A stretch of DNA of 64,000 nucleotides from Polaribacter gangjinensis (lineage in GTDB: Bacteria > Bacteroidota > Bacteroidia > Flavobacteriales > Flavobacteriaceae): positions 1,071,501 to 1,135,500 of the forward strand of contig NZ_CP150662.1 in NCBI RefSeq assembly GCF_038024125.1, read 5' to 3'. Below are positions 8,927 to 15,388 of this stretch, one piece after another (positions within the stretch are counted from its first letter, which is position 1; every line of letters starts with the position of its first letter). The notes below the pieces were generated by a model that was given only the letters and a program-made list of their open reading frames with translations, was not told where the DNA came from and did no database searches. A program made the position numbers and the translations under genes.

Positions 8927-9811
8927 TTATTTTTTTAAACTCCTAGGGTGAGCTTGATTATACACTTTTTTAATAACTTCAAGACTATTGTGTGTGTAGA
9001 CTTGAGTGGAGGCTAAACTTGAATGCCCTAGTAATTCTTTAACCGAATTTAAATTTGCACCTTCATTTAACAAATGTGTCGCAAATGAATGCCTTAAAAT
9101 ATGAGGACTTTTTTTTGTCTTTGTTGAGACATTACTAAAGTACGAATTTATAACTCCGTATACAAGTGATTTGCTTAATTTATTTCCATTTTCAGTTATC
9201 AATAATTCCTCTGCACCTTCTGAAAATTCATCTCTTAAAATTTGATATTGTTTTATCTTTGCAATGACTGATTCTAATAACGGAACAAATCGTTCTTTAT
9301 TTCTCTTTCCAAGAACTTTTACTGTTTTATTACCAAAATCAATATCGCTTTCCTTTATATGAATTAATTCAGATTTTCTGACGCCTGTTGAATATAAGAG
9401 TTCTATAATTAATTTATTTCTAATCAATTTGAAATCGGAGTTTTCTGACACACTGTTTATGGCATCATTAATTTCTTTTACACTAAATGGTATTTGTAAC
9501 TTATTAACTGATTTTAGCGATTTGTGTTTTGAAAGTGGATTTATTTCAATTTGGTGAGTTTTCTGCAAAAACTTGTAAAAAGAATTTAAAGAGGTTATTT
9601 TACGATTGATACTCCTATTTGATATCTTTTGATGTACCAAATTCACAATCCAACTTCGGATTATTGGATATTCTACTTCTGATAAATTATTGACATTGAA
9701 ATCTGTTTCACAAAAATCCTTAAAAGCTAACAAATCCGTTTTGTAAGCAGATATTGTATTTATTGAATACTTTTTTTCAAGAAACAAATATTCGAGAAAT
9801 GAATCAATCAA
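8927..9811 (-). CDS. xerC: Site-specific tyrosine recombinase, XerC/D type
   Basis: Resolves chromosome dimers at dif by strand cleavage and exchange. The 294 residues have an N-terminal SAM-like core-binding domain (about 1-85) and a C-terminal catalytic domain with all the expected residues: R145 (STGVRKSEL), K169, H237 and R240 (HILRHSFATHL), H263 (LGHSSLAST) and nucleophile Y272. The start is TTG 9811 (MIDSFLEYLFLEKKYS). No upstream ATG fits and the family begins at this point. The position next to housekeeping genes, with no integrase-like cargo, supports a Xer recombinase over a mobile-element integrase. Confidence 0.93.
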   Translation of the reverse strand: MIDSFLEYLFLEKKYSINTISAYKTDLLAFKDFCETDFNVNNLSEVEYPIIRSWIVNLVHQKISNRSINRKITSLNSFYKFLQKTHQIEINPLSKHKSLKSVNKLQIPFSVKEINDAINSVSENSDFKLIRNKLIIELLYSTGVRKSELIHIKESDIDFGNKTVKVLGKRNKERFVPLLESVIAKIKQYQILRDEFSEGAEELLITENGNKLSKSLVYGVINSYFSNVSTKTKKSPHILRHSFATHLLNEGANLNSVKELLGHSSLASTQVYTHNSLEVIKKVYNQAHPRSLKK

Positions 9812-9860
9812 AATTTAAAAGTTTTGGTTTCTGTAAATTTACAAAATTTCAATCAAAAAA

Positions 9861-9890
9861 AAACTCGTATCAAAATATTGATACGAGTTT
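9861..9890 (-). terminator. Intrinsic terminator of rpsU
   Basis: A perfect 12-bp stem (AAACTCGTATCA / TGATACGAGTTT) with a 6-base loop, followed on the minus strand by an unbroken run of T. It sits 20 bases after the rpsU stop and before xerC. Confidence 0.88.
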
Positions 9891-9910
9891 TTGTTCATTT
9901 TAGTAAGTTA

Positions 9911-10108
9911 CTAACCTATTTCTTCTTGTGTTCTTAATCTTTGAACGTAAGAGGCTTTAATTTTTTGAGCTCTCTTTGCTACTGAAGGTTTTGTAAAGTT
10001 TTTATTGTTACGCAAAAGTTTCATCGTTTTTGTACGATCGTATTTACGTTTGTAACGTTTTAAAGCTCTATCTATATTCTCTCCTTCTTTTACTGGTATA
10101 ATTAACAT
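9911..10108 (-). CDS. rpsU: 30S ribosomal protein S21
   Basis: Small basic protein next to the 3' end of 16S rRNA. In Bacteroidota it helps hide the anti-Shine-Dalgarno sequence. The 65 residues (MLIIPVKEGENIDRALKRYKRKYDRTKTM and a basic tail) are typical. The start is ATG 10108. A very strong Shine-Dalgarno (AAGGGAGGTG on the minus strand, 10116-10125) precedes it at ideal spacing, unlike its neighbours. A perfect -7 box (TACCTTTG, 10183-10190) and a strong terminator (9861-9890) suggest a short, mostly monocistronic message, open to autoregulation by S21. Confidence 0.97.
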   Translation of the reverse strand: MLIIPVKEGENIDRALKRYKRKYDRTKTMKLLRNNKNFTKPSVAKRAQKIKASYVQRLRTQEEIG

Positions 10109-10115
10109 AAGTTAG

Positions 10116-10125
10116 CACCTCCCTT
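10116..10125 (-). promoter_or_regulatory. Strong Shine-Dalgarno sequence of rpsU
   Basis: The minus strand reads AAGGGAGGTG, then seven bases and the rpsU ATG. It pairs extensively with the canonical anti-Shine-Dalgarno CCUCC. Other genes in the window have A/T-rich upstream regions without such a motif. Confidence 0.9.
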
Positions 10126-10182
10126 CATACGTATCTTTTATATTTTAAACAGATTTACTGTTGTTATTTAAATTTTGGTTTG

Positions 10183-10190
10183 CAAAGGTA
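10183..10190 (-). promoter_or_regulatory. Candidate -7 box of rpsU
   Basis: The minus strand reads TACCTTTG, an exact TAnnTTTG match, 75 bases upstream of the rpsU ATG. It implies a leader of roughly 70 bases that contains the Shine-Dalgarno sequence. Confidence 0.6.
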
Positions 10191-10262
10191 CAATTAATTT
10201 TGATTTTAGAATTAAGAATCAAGTTTTTTTTCAAATTCAGCATTTTAAATCTCTGAATTCAT

Positions 10263-11429
10263 TTAAGTTGCTGGCTTATACTCTTTACTATCAATAACCA
10301 TTTTTGCGATAATCTCTTTCAAGATTTCAGAAGTACCTCCTCCTATTGGGCCTAATCTGCTATCGCGAAACAATCGTGCCATTGGATAATCTTCCATATA
10401 ACCATAACCTCCTAATAATTGAAGTGCATCATAAATTACTTCATCAGCCATTTTGGTTGATAACAACTTAGACATGCTTGCTTCTTTCACCACATATTGA
10501 CCGTCATTCAATCGTTTCGCAATGGAATAATTATACTCTTTACACATATCAACCTGACTTGCTATTTCTGCAATTTTATGCCTTAATGCCTGAAATTGAT
10601 CAATTGTCTTACCAAAAGCAACTCGCTCTTTCATATAATGAATAGCATAATCTAAGGCAAATTCTGCTCTTGCATGTGCATTAATTCCCATAATTAAACG
10701 TTCTAATGCAAAATGTTGCATGATATAAGGAAAGCCTTTTCCTTCTTCACCTAATAAATTTTCAGCAGGAATCTTTACATTATCAAAAGCGATTTCTCCA
10801 GTATCAGAAGCTCTCCAACCCAATTTATTCAATTTGGTTGCTGAAATTCCTTTTGTATTTCTATCAACAACAAAAATGCTGATTCCTTTATATTTATCAG
10901 AAGGATCTGTTTTTGCAGCAATTATCAAATAATCAGAGTACACTCCATTTGTGATGAATGTTTTTGAACCATTCAATATATAATGATCTCCATTTTTGAT
11001 GGCTGTTGAACGCATTCCTGCAACATCACTTCCTCCAAAAGGCTCTGTAATACACAAACAACCAATCATATCACCCTCAACACTTGGTACTAAATATTTT
11101 TGTTTGATGGCTTCGCTTCCTTCTTTATTTAAATGTGTCATTGCTAGATATTCGTGTGCCCACATTGCGGCTGCAAATCCACCTGAATTTACTTTTTGTA
11201 ATTCTTCTAAAAAAATTACAGTGTAAAAAAGATCTAAATCTAAACCACCATATTCCTGTGGAGTTGACAATCCGAAATAACCCATTTCTCCAAATTTCTT
11301 CCAAATGAAGCGTTCAATTGTTCCTGTTTGTTCCCATTTTTCGATGTGAGGAACTACTTCTTTCTGCAAAAAATCTTTAAAACTCGCACGAAATGCGTGA
11401 TGTTCTTCTGTAAAGTACATGCTATTCAT
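10263..11429 (-). CDS. Acyl-CoA dehydrogenase family protein
   Basis: FAD-dependent alpha,beta-dehydrogenation of an acyl-CoA. The 388 residues match the family. It has an N-terminal helical domain, a middle beta domain with CLCITEPFGGSDVAGM and FITNG, and a C-terminal helical domain. At the position of the MCAD catalytic Glu (usually YEGT) the protein has GGGT. A Glu is present instead in ALERLIMG (about residue 243), the place used by isovaleryl-CoA and long-chain enzymes, and PIGGGTSEI resembles the long-chain type. The substrate is not determined. The start is ATG 11429, with a second ATG three codons in. It lies 19 bases below the helix-hairpin-helix gene upstream. Confidence 0.9.
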   Translation of the reverse strand: MNSMYFTEEHHAFRASFKDFLQKEVVPHIEKWEQTGTIERFIWKKFGEMGYFGLSTPQEYGGLDLDLFYTVIFLEELQKVNSGGFAAAMWAHEYLAMTHLNKEGSEAIKQKYLVPSVEGDMIGCLCITEPFGGSDVAGMRSTAIKNGDHYILNGSKTFITNGVYSDYLIIAAKTDPSDKYKGISIFVVDRNTKGISATKLNKLGWRASDTGEIAFDNVKIPAENLLGEEGKGFPYIMQHFALERLIMGINAHARAEFALDYAIHYMKERVAFGKTIDQFQALRHKIAEIASQVDMCKEYNYSIAKRLNDGQYVVKEASMSKLLSTKMADEVIYDALQLLGGYGYMEDYPMARLFRDSRLGPIGGGTSEILKEIIAKMVIDSKEYKPAT

Positions 11430-11447
11430 TTGATAAAATTGAATTAA

Positions 11448-12350
11448 TTATTCAGCGTGCAAATATAAGACTAATCTATTGTATATATCTAATGGAAAAT
11501 CCTTGATATTTTTTAATTCTGATATTTGTTGAATTTCAGCTACCTCGTCTTTGTAATCAAAAATTTTCCTGCAAAGTTCATAATTCATATATGGAATTCG
11601 CAATAACTCTTTGAAAGATAATGAATTAATATTAACAGTTTTGATAATTGGTTTTTGTTTGATAATAAAGGTTTCTAGGGTTTTATCTGCAATTTCTTTT
11701 TGTAAACCCCAAACTTCATACAATTGTTCTTTGAAAGTAAATCCTTGTAATTTAGAACGATACTGAATAATACGTTCTGCTATTTTTTCTCCAATTCCTG
11801 AAATGTATTGCAAATCTGTTGCAGTTGCTTTATTTAGATCGTTGGTTGACAAATCACTTTTTGCTGTTTTCTTGTAGTTTTGATACGTGAATTTCTCTGA
11901 AAATGAATTTTCTTTTTGATGTGAATTTTGCTTTTCTACCCAATCAGGAAACTTGAAAAATGGTGCAATTTTCGCCAACAAACTGTCTGAAATCTTTGTT
12001 ACTTTTTGAAAATCATTTTTTGAATTGATAAATTTCCCTGTTTTTCTGAAAGCTAGCAGTCTATCAATTTCTTCTAAAGACATGCCTAATTGTTCGCCTT
12101 TAAAATCGGTAATATAATTGGGATTGAAAGGAAATATTTTAGGTTTTCTATTTTCGATAGCAATCATTTTCAAACTATCTATTTGATGCTGAAATGCCAG
12201 AACTTCAGGAGTTTTTTTGGCTATTTTTTCTTCGGATGAAAAAACATCTAGAAAAATGAATGCTTGAAGGCAAATGATGAGAATTGCCAATAAAAAAATC
12301 CCATTTTTTTGGCTTTTGTGGTACCAGAAATGGGATGTAAAATTTATCAT
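11448..12350 (-). CDS. ComEA-like helix-hairpin-helix protein, membrane-anchored
   Basis: The 300 residues begin with a basic N-terminus and one hydrophobic segment (about 17-35). Helix-hairpin-helix repeats follow: around 85-100 (LGMSLEEIDRLLAFRKTGKF), around 175-215 (ISGIGEKIAERIIQYR) and a third near the C-terminus (LSFKELLRIPYMNYELCRKIFDYK). The family binds DNA without sequence preference, and ComEA members take part in DNA uptake. A competence role is inference because no other competence gene is nearby. It lies 10 bases after the symporter gene and 18 before the acyl-CoA dehydrogenase. Confidence 0.82.
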   Translation of the reverse strand: MINFTSHFWYHKSQKNGIFLLAILIICLQAFIFLDVFSSEEKIAKKTPEVLAFQHQIDSLKMIAIENRKPKIFPFNPNYITDFKGEQLGMSLEEIDRLLAFRKTGKFINSKNDFQKVTKISDSLLAKIAPFFKFPDWVEKQNSHQKENSFSEKFTYQNYKKTAKSDLSTNDLNKATATDLQYISGIGEKIAERIIQYRSKLQGFTFKEQLYEVWGLQKEIADKTLETFIIKQKPIIKTVNINSLSFKELLRIPYMNYELCRKIFDYKDEVAEIQQISELKNIKDFPLDIYNRLVLYLHAE

Positions 12351-12360
12351 TTTAAGAAAA

Positions 12361-14028
12361 TTACATGTGTTTTGTCACATCAATAGCTCCCTCTTCAATT
12401 GCTTCTTTTTTAATTGAAATTGCATTCAAATAGCGATTCATTTCTTGCTTTACTTTTGGATAAAGGAAAAATAAACCAATCATATTTGGAAATACCAGTG
12501 CCAAAATCATAGCATCTGAGAATTTAATAACCGCATCTAAAGTTGCTCCTGCTCCAATGACAACAAAAACTAAGAATAATAATTTATAAACTATATCAGC
12601 TGTTTTGGTTTTTCCAAATAAAAATTTCCAAGCTTGTAAACCGTAGTAAGACCATGAAATCATCGTTGAAAAAGCAAATAAAACAATGGCAATAGTTAGT
12701 ATATAAGAAAAATGAGGAATCACAGAATCAAAAGCCATAGAAGTTAAATCTACCCCTCCTATAGAACGCCCATCAGCGTTTAAAATTACACTACTTGTTT
12801 CTGCACTGTAATTGAATACACTTTGAACATTTGTACCATCAATATTGAAAAACACAATAACAAGTGCAGTCATTGTACAAATCACAACGGTATCAATAAA
12901 AGGTTCTAAAAGCGCCACAACACCTTCTGATGCTGGATATTTAGTTCTTACAGCTGAGTGTGCAATTGCAGCTGAACCTGCACCTGCTTCGTTTGAAAAT
13001 GCCGCTCTTTGAAAACCAACAATCAATACTCCAACTAAACCACCCAATCCAGCCATTGGCGTAAAAGCTCCTTCAAAAATAATGGTAAATGCCAAGCCAA
13101 TATCGCTAAAGTTAGCAATAATAATGACTAATGAAGCTAAGATGTAAATCCCTGCCATAAAAGGGACTATTTTTTCAGTAATTTTTGCAATTCTTTTAAT
13201 TCCACCAATAATCACAATTCCGACTAAAATTGCCAAACAAATTCCGATAATCACACCGTCAGAACCAGAATTTAATTTTAATAATGAGCTAATTTGAACT
13301 GCTGCTTGATTTGATTGAAATGCATTACCTCCACCAAAAGAAGCACCAACACAAAGCACAGCAAAAAGAACCCCTAATATTTTACCAAAAGTTGTAAAAC
13401 CTCTTTCTTTCAAACCTTTAGACAAGTAGTACATTGGCCCTCCATAAACTGTACCATCAGGTCCAACATCTCTATATTTAACTCCTAAAGTACATTCAAC
13501 AAATTTGGTTGACATTCCTAACAAACCACAAATAATCATCCAAAAAGTGGCACCTGGACCTCCTAAACCGATAGCTACTGCCACTCCTGCAATATTCCCC
13601 AATCCCACTGTTCCTGATACAGCTGTTGCTAGAGCTTGAAAATGAGAAACCTCACCATGAGCACTTTCATCACGAATAGTGTCTTTAATATCCTCAACAC
13701 CTAATGTCTCGTCATTATTATACAATTTATCTACTCCATGCTTTTCAATATCAACATACTTACCTCTTACTGTTCTTATTGCAGTTCCGAATTTTGTAAT
13801 GCTCGGAAACCTAAAATATATTGTAAAAAAAGTGGCTCCACCAACTAATAAAAGCACTACAAAGGGCACATTGTAAGATCCTAATGGTACTGTTGTTAAA
13901 ACAAATCCTTCCCACCAAGAAGCGATTGGCATGAATGCATCATTGATTTTTTCATCTAAACCTTTTTCTTGCGAAAAAATAAAAAATGGAGCTACTAAAA
14001 ATAATAACGATAGAAGTTTTTTCTTCAT
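12361..14028 (-). CDS. AGCS-family amino acid/cation symporter
   Basis: Sodium- or proton-coupled alanine/glycine uptake across the inner membrane. The 555 residues have about ten membrane spans. Family motifs are visible, such as AVSGTVGLGNIAGVAVAI near residue 135-155 and GFQRAAFSNEAGAGSAAIAH around 340. The N-terminus (KKLLSLLFLVAPFFIFSQEKG) looks like a signal peptide or extra hydrophobic segment before the normal family start, making it longer than the about 450-480 residues of YaaJ/DagA. The start is ATG 14028. Substrate preference cannot be read from the sequence. Confidence 0.92.
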   Translation of the reverse strand: MKKKLLSLLFLVAPFFIFSQEKGLDEKINDAFMPIASWWEGFVLTTVPLGSYNVPFVVLLLVGGATFFTIYFRFPSITKFGTAIRTVRGKYVDIEKHGVDKLYNNDETLGVEDIKDTIRDESAHGEVSHFQALATAVSGTVGLGNIAGVAVAIGLGGPGATFWMIICGLLGMSTKFVECTLGVKYRDVGPDGTVYGGPMYYLSKGLKERGFTTFGKILGVLFAVLCVGASFGGGNAFQSNQAAVQISSLLKLNSGSDGVIIGICLAILVGIVIIGGIKRIAKITEKIVPFMAGIYILASLVIIIANFSDIGLAFTIIFEGAFTPMAGLGGLVGVLIVGFQRAAFSNEAGAGSAAIAHSAVRTKYPASEGVVALLEPFIDTVVICTMTALVIVFFNIDGTNVQSVFNYSAETSSVILNADGRSIGGVDLTSMAFDSVIPHFSYILTIAIVLFAFSTMISWSYYGLQAWKFLFGKTKTADIVYKLLFLVFVVIGAGATLDAVIKFSDAMILALVFPNMIGLFFLYPKVKQEMNRYLNAISIKKEAIEEGAIDVTKHM

Positions 14029-14119
14029 AATACTATATTCTAAATGATTTTTATGATTCTTAATTGAGCACGCAATATCTTAAAAAAAAGCCCTTATCAC
14101 AACTTTTTATTACGAAATA

Positions 14120-15025
14120 TCAATTTAATGATAAGATATCTTTAAATCTTCGCAAATCTTCTTCAAAAGTTTGCAGATTTATCCCTAAAATTGATTTGGC
14201 TTTTGAGACATCAAAACCCGTTTTTGGCGGTCTTTTTGCTTTTTGATTTAATATATGAGATGATGTTGGCTTGATTAGATTTAAATCCAATTCAAAAACA
14301 TTGGCTATTTCTTGCACAATTTCAAAAACACTCATCAATTTTGTAGAAGAAATATGAAAAATACCTGTTGCCTGTTTATCAACTGCTAATTTGCACGAAA
14401 GCGCTAAATCATCTACAAAAGTTGGCATTCTGAATTGATCGTTAACAATTGTTATTTCTTTTCCATTTTCAAGCATTTCTTTTACCCAAAGTACAATGTT
14501 CGTTCTACTCATATCAAACACTTTTCCGTAAACCAAAATAGTTCTTATAATGGTAAAATCGATATTTGATTCTTGTAAAATTTCTTCTGATTTTACTTTT
14601 GACCTTCCGTAATAACTCAATGGATTTGCTTTGTCAGTTTCTCTGTAATAGCCCTTTTCACCATCAAATATAAAATCAGTTGATAAATGGATTAAATGAC
14701 AATTAATGATTTCAGATGTTTCTTTCAACCATTTAACAACATCAATATTTAAAATATCACATGTCTCTTTATAGATTTCACAATCATCTACTTGAGTCAT
14801 TGCTGCCGTATTTATGATCGCGTCAGGTTTTACTTTTAATAAAGTTTTTTTAAGATTTTCTTCGTCAGTAATATCTATAGAGACATAATTAAAATCAGTT
14901 CTTCCGCTCCTATTTTCTCCTTTTGAAAAACCATAAACTTCATAATTGTTTTTTTCTTTAAGCAATAATTTCAATAAAGATTGCCCTAATAATCCATTAC
15001 TCCCAGTGATTACAATTTTTTTCAT
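14120..15025 (-). CDS. RmlD-like NAD(P)-dependent sugar nucleotide reductase
   Basis: Extended short-chain dehydrogenase of 301 residues. It has the glycine-rich nucleotide-binding motif GSNGLLGQ near the N-terminus, HLSTDFIFDG with the active-site Thr, and the catalytic YYGRSK (YxxxK). The nearest characterised relatives are dTDP-4-dehydrorhamnose reductases (RmlD) and the MAT2B-like branch. No rmlA, rmlB or rmlC is adjacent, so a rhamnose role is unproven and the name should stay at family level. The start is ATG 15025. It is followed by a 91-base gap before the symporter and lies 21 bases after the PspC-like gene. Confidence 0.85.
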   Translation of the reverse strand: MKKIVITGSNGLLGQSLLKLLLKEKNNYEVYGFSKGENRSGRTDFNYVSIDITDEENLKKTLLKVKPDAIINTAAMTQVDDCEIYKETCDILNIDVVKWLKETSEIINCHLIHLSTDFIFDGEKGYYRETDKANPLSYYGRSKVKSEEILQESNIDFTIIRTILVYGKVFDMSRTNIVLWVKEMLENGKEITIVNDQFRMPTFVDDLALSCKLAVDKQATGIFHISSTKLMSVFEIVQEIANVFELDLNLIKPTSSHILNQKAKRPPKTGFDVSKAKSILGINLQTFEEDLRRFKDILSLN

Positions 15026-15046
15026 TTAAAACAATAATTCAATTTT

Positions 15047-15274
15047 TTACAAATCAAAAACAGAACTTCTTTTGGTGTAAATTAAATCTTTTAATTTTAT
15101 TAAAAACGCTAAAGTCAAATAAAATCCAAAAGACAATCCAACTGTGAAAAAAGTCACATAAATAAAATAGATTCGAACATTTTTTGCTCTCATTCCCAAC
15201 CTATCAGCCAATCTTGTGAAAACGCCAAAACCATGACGTTCAAAAAAATAGCGGATAGAATGCATAAAATTCAT
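15047..15274 (-). CDS. Small PspC-family membrane protein
   Basis: From ATG 15274 (MNFMHSIRYFFERHGF) the product is 75 residues. A PspC-like N-terminus contains FTRLADRLGMRAKNVR, then a membrane segment (about 32-54) and a basic tail ending RSSVFDL. This compact form is common in flavobacteria beside uvrA. A frame from 15331 adds 19 unrelated residues and is less likely. PspC proteins in proteobacteria work in envelope stress signalling; the function here is unknown. It is divergent from uvrA with 114 bases between the starts. Confidence 0.8.
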   Translation of the reverse strand: MNFMHSIRYFFERHGFGVFTRLADRLGMRAKNVRIYFIYVTFFTVGLSFGFYLTLAFLIKLKDLIYTKRSSVFDL

Positions 15275-15353
15275 AATATTTCTTTTGGATGCAAGATAGT
15301 ACAATCCATTTATTTGTTGATTATTTTTCATTTAAAATTGATTTTATATTAAG

Positions 15354-15361
15354 TAACTTTG
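15354..15361 (+). promoter_or_regulatory. -7 box of uvrA
   Basis: TAACTTTG matches TAnnTTTG exactly. A reading frame opening at TTG 15359 would have its start inside this box, so the box argues for the downstream uvrA start at 15389, giving a leader of about 23 bases. Confidence 0.6.
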
Positions 15362-15388
15362 CGTTTTTCTTTAAAAAACCGCATTTTT

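Noticed and set aside
8927..9811. Tyrosine recombinase as evidence for an integrated element or att site
   Set aside because: It is the housekeeping Xer type. The nearby tRNAs are intact and no duplicated tRNA ends, cargo genes or composition change are seen.
15359..15388. Longer uvrA start at TTG 15359
   Set aside because: The codon overlaps the perfect -7 box TAACTTTG, so it would not be in the message.
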